Virus record (IMG/VR): IMGVR_UViG_3300025771_000147
Location: 1-27,471 of that record
Direction: 5' to 3' (one strand)
Source: a virus
Length of the DNA: 27,471 bases
Shown: piece after piece, positions 9,545 to 18,219 of the stretch
Layout: each line of letters begins with the position of its first letter
Position numbering within the stretch: the stretch's first letter is position 1
Translations under genes and position numbers: made by a program
Notes under the pieces: model-generated
What the model saw: only the letters and a program-made list of their open reading frames with translations
What the model was told of the DNA's origin: nothing
Database searches by the model: none

Positions 9545-11805
9545 TTGTCAAACGTGTTGAGGCGAGGATAGATCGCCAAGATTGTCATAGGTAGTGGCTG
9601 TGTTTGCTGCGCATATATCTTTGCATCATCATCAAAACCACCGGGGAACTCGATTTCTTTGTCTCCTGTGAATAATGGCACAGCTTCGTCCATATTCATA
9701 GAGCTATCGCGGAAGAAGATACGGTCTACATTGCTTTCCTCAGTACCAACCTCAATACCAATTGTCTCATGCAAACGCAGAGTAACCGCGTGAATACGCT
9801 TGGGCTTACCTTGAGATGTACCATCTACAGACCCAGCCTCTAGGCGCAACGTCTGCATTTTGCTTATAAAGCCAAACCCAATCGCGCCAGATGTAATGTC
9901 AAAGTCAGTTGTAATCCCGCCGCTAGATACATCTTTGTCAGGGTGGGTAGCACCATTTGCCAAGATCGTAACCGTTTCGCCCTCTAAGTGCTGCAAACCT
10001 GATATAGCGCTTGTTGCGCTGCCAGAGTAAGAAAGCCCACTGTCAACAAAGAATGCGCCAGTGCTACCCTCACCAAAGTCAAATGTCTTTAAAACTTCAA
10101 CGTATCTTTTTGTGGTACTATTAATAGTACGCTTCACAATCATATAAAGCTCATCTTCACCGCTGTCTGTCGGCAAGCTGATAATACTTTCTACAACAGC
10201 CTGACCACTATCAAACGTGCCGCCAATGATATGCTTGTGCCAAGCAACAACGTCCTCTTCGCGGCGATAGGTAAGGCCCAGAAGTGTGCCATCGTTACGC
10301 AGCGCCCACACAATGCTCTCAGGCTCTTGCTGATACGCAAACTGTGTGATCGTACCCTCTGTTAGGTGTTCAGCCAGAATTGTAATATCTGGCGCAGCAT
10401 ATCCGCCAGTGTTGATCTCACCTTGGTACTGAAACTCTCTGACCTTACGTCCGCCACGCTGAATAAACAGCGTCAAGTCCGCTACCTGCACAGGCTCATC
10501 GTTTGTGCAGCCATAGTTAGAATACTTACGGATAACGGTAGTAGAAGGCGTTACGGGGCCGTTGTTGGTGGTTGACAGTACATACTCACCACCAGATGTC
10601 CCAACGATGAGAATACGCGTAGCAGATAGGTAACGAATAGCGTTTACCTTACTGGATGCAATCGTATAGATTAGCGCATCATCATCTGCCGCGCTGCCTA
10701 CACTGAAATTCTCATAATCAAAGTTTTTAGAGAACCAAAGAGATTGTGGATTGTTTGCTGTCGCGGCAAAGACCAAACGCTGCTCAAAGAAGGTAACGAC
10801 AGACGGATTATTGTCTGCGCCCCACAGTGCAGGCACGCTTGGCTGTATTTCTTTTGCCGTGCCGCCTGATGTGTAAGTCGTAAAGTTTGTTGTGTCGATG
10901 TAATTGTCATCAATGTCTTTGAGCGTAAACGTATTAGAAGTCACTCCCGCAACCTTGTAATACTTGTTGTTTAGCTCTGTCATTCCCCCAACATCTTCAA
11001 TCAGAACGATCTCATCATTAGACAATCCATGTGAGCTACTTGTGATAACTCCAGGGTTTGCCTTCGTAATCGCAGTGATGTTCTTAGCGGTTTGAGGTTC
11101 GCCAAGATAAATCGGCGTTAGCGCCCAAGCATTGTGATCTGTTCTGGCTAGTGTGCGCACCTGATAGCTTGGATGCACCAAGTACATAATATCCGCAGAT
11201 TGAGCAAAGCGGATGTCATCTAGGTTTGCAGTCGTATACGGCGTTGTAATCTCAAAAATTTTATCAACACTGATGTTTGCATCATACGCAGTAAAATCTG
11301 TCGTATCTATGTCATTGCCAAACAAATCTTGCAGCGTAAACGTATTCGTCGTTGCGTTTGCAATGATATAGTTTCGTGCTTTTAGCTCGGTCATTGCAGA
11401 GCTATCGTTATACAGATAAACCTCGTCACCATTGCTAAGACCGTGCGCATTGCTTGTCAAAACGCCTGGATCAGCAAGAGTAATCGCAGTGACAGTCTTT
11501 TCGTCATCTTCTAAAACTTGCAAGCCATTACGGAAAACGCGCATATACTGGTTGCCAAACTCTAGCGCATACGTGTCAGAAGTTTTAAACTCAAACGGAA
11601 TAAGTCTAGTTTTAGCAGAGCTGTCCTTCACCTCACCAAGATACTCTGTGCCCGGACGGCGCGTCACGCCGCCGTGTGGCTGCACAATCATGTTGGTTAG
11701 CTCAGATAGACCCTCACGATACTTTTCGATGCTCACGCGGCCTTCTAGGCGCGGAGAGATCTCACCAGCTGTGAAAGTGCTGAGTGCTGGAGCAGATCTA
11801 GCCAT
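9541..11805 (-). CDS. Tail tubular protein B / nozzle, T7 gp12-like, 754 aa
   Basis: The start is the classic nozzle N-terminus: ALSTFTAGEISPRLEGRVSI, then TNMIVQPHGGVTRRPGTEYL and LIPFEFKTSDTYALEFGNQY. This protein forms the distal tail tube through which DNA leaves and to which fibres attach. Two copies of a roughly 70-residue module (about 105-175 and 243-313) share the phrases PGVLTSNAHGLSNGDEV / PGVITSSSHGLSNDEIV and TNTFTLQD / SNTFTLKD. They resemble the small beta domain that databases call the E1 FCCH domain. The region after about residue 325 (LWGADNNPSVVTFFEQRLVF, LWFSKNFDYENF) is also typical of gp12-like proteins. The ATG follows the stop of tail tubular protein A with no gap. Confidence 0.95.
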   Translation of the reverse strand: MARSAPALSTFTAGEISPRLEGRVSIEKYREGLSELTNMIVQPHGGVTRRPGTEYLGEVKDSSAKTRLIPFEFKTSDTYALEFGNQYMRVFRNGLQVLEDDEKTVTAITLADPGVLTSNAHGLSNGDEVYLYNDSSAMTELKARNYIIANATTNTFTLQDLFGNDIDTTDFTAYDANISVDKIFEITTPYTTANLDDIRFAQSADIMYLVHPSYQVRTLARTDHNAWALTPIYLGEPQTAKNITAITKANPGVITSSSHGLSNDEIVLIEDVGGMTELNNKYYKVAGVTSNTFTLKDIDDNYIDTTNFTTYTSGGTAKEIQPSVPALWGADNNPSVVTFFEQRLVFAATANNPQSLWFSKNFDYENFSVGSAADDDALIYTIASSKVNAIRYLSATRILIVGTSGGEYVLSTTNNGPVTPSTTVIRKYSNYGCTNDEPVQVADLTLFIQRGGRKVREFQYQGEINTGGYAAPDITILAEHLTEGTITQFAYQQEPESIVWALRNDGTLLGLTYRREEDVVAWHKHIIGGTFDSGQAVVESIISLPTDSGEDELYMIVKRTINSTTKRYVEVLKTFDFGEGSTGAFFVDSGLSYSGSATSAISGLQHLEGETVTILANGATHPDKDVSSGGITTDFDITSGAIGFGFISKMQTLRLEAGSVDGTSQGKPKRIHAVTLRLHETIGIEVGTEESNVDRIFFRDSSMNMDEAVPLFTGDKEIEFPGGFDDDAKIYAQQTQPLPMTILAIYPRLNTFDK

Positions 11806-12411
11806 TTAGAACCTCGCTTCAATAAAGTCACTTGCTTCGAGCTTCTGGGGCGCACCCTCAGTGCCGTCAGTAAATCGCGCCTCTTTTATCTTGTCGTCAT
11901 ACATCGCAGCAGTGATCTGCACCATTGATGTAGATCCAGTGATGGCATAACAAATTTCCATTGCCAGCCGAGCAGACAACGCCTCAATCAACCCCACATC
12001 ATATTCTTGTGGGTCAGTGACCCGCGCTACATACTTAATCTTTGCCGTGCCTTCGTCAGTCAAAAGCTTTCGCCCCTCAATGACAAACACAGGGCCGCCA
12101 GTGTTGCTAAACATATTGTCTTGCGGATAAGACATAGATCCGTTGCTAAACTCTAAAACCCGCAGGCAATACGGATTAGTCGGCAACGCATATTGATAAA
12201 CATAACCAAACTCAGGCGTTTCTGTCTCTTGCGCAAGCTCAGCCCGGCGCAGCAAACAATTCCAAGGATGTGATCGGAAGACGTAATCACGAACAGCGCT
12301 GTATCTTTGGTTGATCAGCCTGGCTGGTTTACTGTTTTCGTCTAAAGAGACAATGTTTGTTGCGCCCAGTGTATTCAGTGCATAGTTCGCAATATCAACT
12401 TGTGATGTCAT
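11806..12411 (-). CDS. Tail tubular protein A / adaptor, T7 gp11-like, 201 aa
   Basis: The N-terminal signature is clear: VDIANYALNTLGATNIVSLD, then RLINQRYSAVRDYVFRSHPW, the helical adaptor that docks beneath the portal. A second conserved stretch near residues 60-80 (GYVYQYALPTNPYCLRVL) and a C-terminal helix (LSARLAMEICYAITGS) complete the family pattern. The protein joins the portal ring to the nozzle. The gene is preceded by GGAG eight bases before the ATG and by a strong hairpin (12435-12452) that separates it from the capsid-decoration gene. It is followed directly, with no gap, by tail tubular protein B, with which it works. Length is normal for the family. Confidence 0.95.
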   Translation of the reverse strand: MTSQVDIANYALNTLGATNIVSLDENSKPARLINQRYSAVRDYVFRSHPWNCLLRRAELAQETETPEFGYVYQYALPTNPYCLRVLEFSNGSMSYPQDNMFSNTGGPVFVIEGRKLLTDEGTAKIKYVARVTDPQEYDVGLIEALSARLAMEICYAITGSTSMVQITAAMYDDKIKEARFTDGTEGAPQKLEASDFIEARF

Positions 12412-12434
12412 AAACCTGTCTCCGTAAGTGGGAA

Positions 12435-12452
12435 GGGGCGGCGTACCGCCCC
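12435..12452 (-). promoter_or_regulatory. Hairpin between capsid-decoration and tail tubular A genes
   Basis: A perfect 7-bp G+C stem (GGGGCGG / CCGCCCC) with the loop TACG on the minus strand lies in the 48-base gap 12412-12459. The downstream bases on the minus strand are TTCCCACTT, so there is no proper U-tract. It could be a weak terminator or an RNA-processing or stability element that sets high capsid versus lower tail expression. The structure is seen directly; its role is inference. Confidence 0.55.
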
Positions 12453-12459
12453 AACTCGT

Positions 12460-12921
12460 TTAGTCTACCACATACATGATGGTCAGCTCAATGGTGCCAG
12501 TGCCAGCTGCACCGCCCATTGTTACTGTGATTGCCACGCCATCCTCGTTTGTGTCTGTCTCTGTGCCTGAGCCTAGAGCTAGAGTAGCAAGAATGTCGTT
12601 CTTTGCCGCTGATGTTGACGCAGCTGCCGCTTTGTAAGCCGCCGCAGACGCAGACACAGCTGTACCAGCCGCGTTTGTGTGTGCTGCATAACCTACAGAC
12701 AATGTTGTTGATGCACCTAGCGCGTCATGCGCAAGAGTACCTGTCAACAAACGAGCGCCATCAGGCAAGACAAACATCTCAATAACGTCACCAGACGCTA
12801 GTGCAGATGCCTCGTATGTGCCATGAGCTACGCGGATACGTCCACTAAGCTCATTTGCTTTATTCATCACGGCTGGTGTAGCGCGTGAGTTTGTACGTTG
12901 TGCTGAATATACAGTAGCCAT
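12460..12921 (-). CDS. Putative capsid decoration / small virion protein, 153 aa
   Basis: It is an Ala/Thr/Gly-rich, beta-strand-like protein directly after the major capsid gene (15-base gap) with its own strong site (AGGAG nine bases before ATG). The body is GRIRVAHGTYEASALASGDV, then EMFVLPDGARLLTGTL, an Ala-rich helix (about 85-105) and C-terminal beta strands ending IELTIMYVVD. No signal peptide or enzymatic motif is visible. Small beta proteins encoded next to the capsid gene are often head decoration or head-fibre proteins, and that is the best guess. The sequence alone does not prove it. It could instead be a capsid-stabilising or assembly factor. Confidence 0.6.
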   Translation of the reverse strand: MATVYSAQRTNSRATPAVMNKANELSGRIRVAHGTYEASALASGDVIEMFVLPDGARLLTGTLAHDALGASTTLSVGYAAHTNAAGTAVSASAAAYKAAAASTSAAKNDILATLALGSGTETDTNEDGVAITVTMGGAAGTGTIELTIMYVVD

Positions 12922-12936
12922 TTTCTAGTCTCCTTC

Positions 12937-13797
12937 TTATTCGCTACACGCGATTTCGACGACTTTGGCCTCTTCCATACGTGTCGCACCTACTGATTGA
13001 CAGTAGTAAACTTGCGTTGCGTATGATTTGTCTGCACGTTCATCAATGCGTGCCGCAGGCTCTTTGCCGATTGCACACTTGATACCGTCTCCAGCAAACG
13101 CGATAACCTGGCGGTCACCTGATCCGTCTGTTGTTAGACGGTTGCTTACGTGGAACTGGAAGCCAACGAATGTATTGATTTCACCCATCGCCAACGCTTT
13201 TACAGTGTTGTAGTCGCTAGATGTTACAGTCGTGTTGTTCAACAAGTCAGAGATTTGCTTTGGCGCACAAACGATGTGACGAGCGATTGACGGATCAACG
13301 TTGCCCTCGTCCAAGATTTGCTTTGCCTCAACCAACTTCGCAATTGTCAAACCAGATGATGCAACTGCAATTTTCTGACCTGATGGAAGTGTTGTTGATG
13401 TTGAGCCATCTTTACCTGTGTACGCTGTACCTAGAGCAGCAGCAATGATGACATCATCCATTGCGCGACCCATAGCAGCAGCAGCAGCACGGCTGTATGT
13501 TGATGTCGGATCTGCAAGCAAACGCACTTTATCTTGATCGTCAATCAAGTCTGCGTACTCGTAATCAGACATAGTAACCATGCGGCGTGAATGTGGTGTA
13601 TCCACAATCGGTGTGTCCGCGTGGCGTGATGTGCGTAGGACAGCAGCCGCTGAACCCACTTGGTCAAAGAAAGCTTTCTCGCCATTCACGCTTTCCACAT
13701 CAACTGCGTTACGCAGCAACGACCCCATTTGTTGCGACAGCAACTGGACGTTTGCGGAAAACTGATTGACAAAAGCTGTAGTAATTTGAGTAGACAT
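12937..13797 (-). CDS. Major capsid protein, 286 aa
   Basis: It lies directly after the scaffold gene and reads as a phage shell protein: MSTQITTAFVNQFSANVQLL at the N-terminus, FFDQVGSAAAVLRTSRHADT, then RRMVTMSDYEYADLIDDQDK, and a long helix with TYSRAAAAAMGRAMDDVIIA. The C-terminal half has GEINTFVGFQFHVSNRL and ends in strands with ATRMEEAKVVEIAC. This is the pattern of HK97-fold capsid proteins of T7-like marine phages. Length is on the short side for the group but complete. AGGAG stands eight bases before the ATG. A 128-base leader with several small hairpins precedes it, which may tune its high expression. Confidence is high from sequence and context together. Confidence 0.92.
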   Translation of the reverse strand: MSTQITTAFVNQFSANVQLLSQQMGSLLRNAVDVESVNGEKAFFDQVGSAAAVLRTSRHADTPIVDTPHSRRMVTMSDYEYADLIDDQDKVRLLADPTSTYSRAAAAAMGRAMDDVIIAAALGTAYTGKDGSTSTTLPSGQKIAVASSGLTIAKLVEAKQILDEGNVDPSIARHIVCAPKQISDLLNNTTVTSSDYNTVKALAMGEINTFVGFQFHVSNRLTTDGSGDRQVIAFAGDGIKCAIGKEPAARIDERADKSYATQVYYCQSVGATRMEEAKVVEIACSE

Positions 13798-13925
13798 TCC
13801 GTCATCTCCTACTTTTGTTCAGTTTTAAGGTTACTGCGCTTGGTTGTCCCTTGCGGGGCCGTGCTACTGCTTAGGGCAGCTACTCCGCTTGTGTACAAGC
13901 TTAACGCGGGCCTTGTGGTTATCCG
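13798..13925 (-). promoter_or_regulatory. Structured leader of the major capsid gene
   Basis: These 128 bases between scaffold and capsid are the longest gap inside the virion block. On the minus strand they contain three small stem-loops: GCTTGT/ACAAGC around 13886-13905, CTGC/GCAG just after it (about 13866-13882), and CCCC-GCAA-GGG (about 13848-13858), which has a GNRA-type loop. No terminator U-tract and no convincing sigma-70 promoter are seen. It may be a stabilising or translation-boosting 5' leader, or a promoter for a phage polymerase not in the window. The hairpins are read directly; their function is inference. Confidence 0.45.
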
Positions 13926-14726
13926 CTACAAGTATTCTCGAAGTCGCAAAACCTCTTCGACAATTCTATCCTTGTTAGGATGAGTTTTATCCCAATATGG
14001 GCTATTTGGCAATGTTAATTCATCAATCTGCCTCTGAGCCTCTTGAGGTGTCATGATCATTTCAGTCGGCTCACCCACCAATTTGTCCTCGCCAATCTGC
14101 TCTCCAAGAGTAGCAAACATGCGCACAACATCAGGATGATCGCCAAGCAAACGCCCATCAGCCAGCTCAATTTCGTCAAACAGTTCAGTGCCGCCCAAAA
14201 ACGTCCGAGCTGCACTTTGCGCCAACTGTAGCTTCTGCTCAAACGCACGCCCAAACTCTTGCTGCAACTCAGCAATGCTTTGCTCTTGTGCGCCCTGTAT
14301 TTTGCTTTCTTCTGCCGCTCTAGCCGCCGCAGTCTGATCGCCGTAGTATTCCATGATAGCGTTTGCCTGCTGATTTGTTAAGCCAGCCTCATAGGCACGC
14401 TGTTTAAACCCGATGATTACTTCGTCACCAACGCCATCAATACCTTGCAACTCATAAGCGCCAGCCTCAGTCGGTGCGCCTAATCTTGTATACACTTCGC
14501 GCCACTCATCAGGCGTTGCGTGCTTCCCAGGTATCGCAACCTTGTCTGCGCCAATCATACGCTGCGCATGCACATAACTCTTTGCCAGTGACCCTGGGTC
14601 AGTAAAGTTGCGCAAGCTCGGCTCATTGCGCAAATCGTCTGGTAAACTTTCTAAAAAGCTGGCTGGAGCCGCCTCTGCTGCCACAGCTTCTTGAGATCCT
14701 GTATCTTGGATTGCCTCGTCGCTCAT
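13926..14726 (-). CDS. Capsid scaffolding protein, 266 aa
   Basis: It is an acidic, helical protein between the Bbp19-like gene and the capsid gene, as T7 gp9 is. Near the N-terminus it carries ESLPDDLRNEPSLRNFTDPG and SLAKSYVHAQRMIGADKVAI, a phrase typical of phage scaffold proteins, followed by TPDEWREVYTRLGAPTEAGA. The middle (about 125-180) is Ala/Gln/Glu-rich coiled coil, and the C-terminus is basic and helical (DKTHPNKDRIVEEVLRLREY), fitting a capsid-binding tail. It guides procapsid assembly and is then expelled. The start overlaps the upstream stop by four bases (ATGA), with GGA-rich sequence ahead of it. Confidence 0.92.
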   Translation of the reverse strand: MSDEAIQDTGSQEAVAAEAAPASFLESLPDDLRNEPSLRNFTDPGSLAKSYVHAQRMIGADKVAIPGKHATPDEWREVYTRLGAPTEAGAYELQGIDGVGDEVIIGFKQRAYEAGLTNQQANAIMEYYGDQTAAARAAEESKIQGAQEQSIAELQQEFGRAFEQKLQLAQSAARTFLGGTELFDEIELADGRLLGDHPDVVRMFATLGEQIGEDKLVGEPTEMIMTPQEAQRQIDELTLPNSPYWDKTHPNKDRIVEEVLRLREYL

Positions 14727-14932
14727 CGTTTTTCCTTCTCTTCGGACAACATCCTGACGATCAGCAGCACAGCTGCGCGTTGCCCTTCATTAAATGCAGT
14801 TTCATAAGGATCGCCAGAAAATGTGGTTGCCTCAAAACCAAATCTAGTCTTGAGATCACTAAGCACCTTACCGCCGTCTTCCGTATTAAACGTGCGGCGG
14901 TAGGCTAACTTTAGCTCTTCTATCTGCTTCAT
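14723..14932 (-). CDS. Bbp19-like small phage protein, 69 aa
   Basis: This short protein reads AYRRTFNTEDGGKVLSDLKT then GDPYETAFNEGQRAAVLLIV. That is the conserved pattern of the Bbp19-like family, named from a Bordetella phage protein: an aromatic-Arg start, a DGxxVLxDL helix, and a PxxTxFNEGxR motif with a following helix. The family sits between the portal and scaffold genes in many podoviruses and has no settled function; it may help head assembly. Here it overlaps both neighbours by four bases (ATGA at each end), so it is translationally coupled to the portal and scaffold. Recognition is by sequence pattern and by place. Confidence 0.88.
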   Translation of the reverse strand: MKQIEELKLAYRRTFNTEDGGKVLSDLKTRFGFEATTFSGDPYETAFNEGQRAAVLLIVRMLSEEKEKR

Positions 14933-16533
14933 ATCAGACCAGCCTCGCTGGCTGCCTCAATAACAGGAACAGCCTCACTCGCCGTCTGCACCAGCTGCTG
15001 CTGCTCAGCCTGCTGCTGCGCCTGAGCTTGCTGCTCGGCCTGCTGACGGCGCATGCGGTTCACTTCGTCTTGGCTCTTAATCACACGCGCAGGCATACCA
15101 GTTACCTCAACGAGATACTGCACAAGCTTATCGTCATCCAAGTAATCCATGACAGGCGCAACCTGACTAACTTGCAGCATGATCTCAAAACCACGCAGCA
15201 TAGACTGCAAGTCAGTTAGCTTCTGCGCCTTGGCAAGAGGCGAAACATACTCTATGTCAATGTCCTGACCTTGAAGCTCCTCGGGCGGTGCTGGGAGAAG
15301 GCCCGCCCGAAGGAGCAATGCAAAGGAACGAGAAATAAGCGGTTGGAGCAGTTCTGCTTGAAGACGACCAAGGACAGGCCCAAGCAGTCGCATTTTCTCT
15401 TCATTCCTCTGCAATACTTCTGTTGCTGTCATTGTTTGGCTTTGCCCCAACAACAGCTGATCAACATAAAACGCCTGACGGATCGCATTACGGCGCTGCT
15501 CTTCCATATTCAGCCCTAATGGATTGTTTGCGCCAATGTTTAACGGCTCCAAACGATCACGCGTCCCAGAACGATAAAAGTTTAACGACCCCGGCGTTGT
15601 TCTAATCGGCAAAACAAATCCATCGTCTGGTGCCATCAAAGGCGGGTCAATCTGCTTCTGCGCAGCCTTGATTGTCGTCTCCGACATTTTGTTAAGCATC
15701 TTAACATCAGGCAGGGCAGTCATGGCAGGCGCACGCCCATAATTGCTTACGCTATCCTTGACAAAGCGCGGCACCATAAAGGGAAACTCATCAAAGCCAC
15801 CCTCTGAGAGCAACGCTAAGCCGTCTGCAAGGTAGTAAACGGATGCGACAGGCTTGTCCTTAGCCAGTGGCCCTCTCGCCTCTCCACGCGGGAATACAGC
15901 GTGTATGACCTCATGTTCTTTGTAAGGATCGTTTTTAACGTCCTTCTCAACAACAGCAGGCATCTTATCTTCGCCGAACTGCATCGCAATCGCACGCGCA
16001 GACAGCTTAAACTTACGATACACTGTATCAACACGACCGTTTGGGTCTTCGCTAATGCAAATCTCTGCAATGTGACGAGACGCAAACCGCAGCCCATCGC
16101 CTTCGCTGTCTACATAAAACGCAGCTGTGCCAAATACCACCAAGTCATAATACAGCTCATGAATCTCTTGCTGGAAGTTTGAGCGATTAAAATGCTGATA
16201 CATTTGATCCATGCACAGCTCTAACCACTCATTCGCAGCATCATCACGCTGCAAGCCAGGATCACGATACCGCATCGAAAACCAAGGCGTGCTTGGCGAT
16301 GTCAACATGCCATGCAGTGACGATGCCAACAACTCTACCGCATGAATAGCAGTCCCATCATAAATAAGCTCTGTGCGCTTGTCACCCTGAGTACGCTTCT
16401 TAACAATATCTGCCTTACGTGGCAGCATGTAATCCGCAAGCTCTTGCCAATGCTTTTCCCAGTTAGAACGCTGAGATTGTAAAGTGCGATAACGACGATC
16501 TAGCTGCGAAACTATTGGACTAACTTGTGCCAT
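14929..16533 (-). CDS. Portal (head-tail connector) protein, T7 gp8-like, 534 aa
   Basis: The protein shows the gp8-type connector pattern: RRYRTLQSQRSNWEKHWQEL, ADYMLPRK, TELIYDGTAIHAVELLASSL followed by HGMLTSPSTPWFSM in the first 90 residues. It then has YDLVVFGTAAFYVDSEGDGL (about 126-145) and a later MTATEVLQRNEEKMRLLGPV (about 361-380), the helix that lines the channel. The C-terminus is Gln-rich (about 493-520). Twelve copies form the ring through which DNA is packaged and ejected. The ATG overlaps the upstream stop by one base (TAATG). Length fits the family (about 530 aa). Confidence 0.96.
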   Translation of the reverse strand: MAQVSPIVSQLDRRYRTLQSQRSNWEKHWQELADYMLPRKADIVKKRTQGDKRTELIYDGTAIHAVELLASSLHGMLTSPSTPWFSMRYRDPGLQRDDAANEWLELCMDQMYQHFNRSNFQQEIHELYYDLVVFGTAAFYVDSEGDGLRFASRHIAEICISEDPNGRVDTVYRKFKLSARAIAMQFGEDKMPAVVEKDVKNDPYKEHEVIHAVFPRGEARGPLAKDKPVASVYYLADGLALLSEGGFDEFPFMVPRFVKDSVSNYGRAPAMTALPDVKMLNKMSETTIKAAQKQIDPPLMAPDDGFVLPIRTTPGSLNFYRSGTRDRLEPLNIGANNPLGLNMEEQRRNAIRQAFYVDQLLLGQSQTMTATEVLQRNEEKMRLLGPVLGRLQAELLQPLISRSFALLLRAGLLPAPPEELQGQDIDIEYVSPLAKAQKLTDLQSMLRGFEIMLQVSQVAPVMDYLDDDKLVQYLVEVTGMPARVIKSQDEVNRMRRQQAEQQAQAQQQAEQQQLVQTASEAVPVIEAASEAGLI

Positions 16534-16733
16534 TACTTTTTCCCATATCCACTCATTATACTCGGCTTGCGTAGCTTCAAGCCCTCCATCGAACCGCCCA
16601 TCGTGCGGCCCGCCATTCTCTGGCTCAACCGCTCTATTGGATCAACCGTAGCAACGCCTGTCATCTGAGCAGGCTGTGACGCATCGCGCCCCATAATCCC
16701 AGATATATTAGACGGTTTCTTTTTAATCAGCAT
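16533..16733 (-). CDS. Small unknown protein upstream of portal, 66 aa
   Basis: It is a basic, Met/Gly/Lys-rich peptide (NISGIMGRDASQPAQMTGVA, then ERLSQRMAGRTMGGSM and KPSIMSGYGKK) with no domain that I recognise. It lies between the Pro/Glu-repeat gene (3-base gap) and the portal, overlapping the portal start by one base. The repeated short phrase I(M)xG and the basic tail suggest a flexible virion or assembly peptide. Its place between terminase and portal fits a head-assembly role, but nothing in the sequence proves this. The tight packing and good coupling make it very likely a real gene. Confidence 0.65.
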   Translation of the reverse strand: MLIKKKPSNISGIMGRDASQPAQMTGVATVDPIERLSQRMAGRTMGGSMEGLKLRKPSIMSGYGKK

Positions 16734-16736
16734 AGC

Positions 16737-17759
<1,023 letters not shown>

Positions 17760-17760
17760 A

Positions 17761-18219
17761 CTAGCTCTCCAAACGATAATTTGCACCCACCATACTATAT
17801 TTGCGCTTTTTCATCAAACTATCAAATGCAGCAGGGTTTATATCAGTGCTATAGCCTATCCTAATTTCCGATGCGCCCCTTTGTTTTGCCCAATGCTCAA
17901 AGCAATCTAAAAGACGCAATCCAATCCGTGTTCCTCTTTTTTCACGGACAACAAACCACGCAATGTCATTTGCAACAAGTTCTTCGCTAAAGTAATACTC
18001 TGAAATGTATCCAGCATACAATCCTAAAGGCCTACCATTATCAACAGCAATAAACACAACTTTATTTTCATCGTTTAAATACATCCCAAATGTATCAAGC
18101 AACTTATCTTTGCTAAATTTTAATTTTGAATACGAGCTTTCTTGATGCATCAATAACCCAAGCTGATGCACTAACCCAAAATCTCCCGAACCAGCTTGCC
18201 AATATTCAACCATCTTCAC
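17761..18219 (-). CDS. GNAT-family N-acetyltransferase, 152 aa
   Basis: The protein has the full GNAT layout: strand pair VVFIAVDNGRPLGLYAGYIS (54-73), then IAWFVVREKRGTRIGLRLLD (86-105), containing motif A as R95-G-T-R-I-G100 for the acetyl-CoA pyrophosphate, an EHWAKQRGASEIRIGYS segment and a C-terminal MKKRKYSMVGANYRL strand. Unlike the other GNAT in the window, its motif A is well kept, so it may be active. Its substrate is unknown. It sits between the large terminase (four-base overlap, ATGA) and the repeat-rich protein, a place where many marine podoviruses carry such a gene. It could modify a virion protein or a host target. Confidence 0.88.
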   Translation of the reverse strand: MKMVEYWQAGSGDFGLVHQLGLLMHQESSYSKLKFSKDKLLDTFGMYLNDENKVVFIAVDNGRPLGLYAGYISEYYFSEELVANDIAWFVVREKRGTRIGLRLLDCFEHWAKQRGASEIRIGYSTDINPAAFDSLMKKRKYSMVGANYRLES

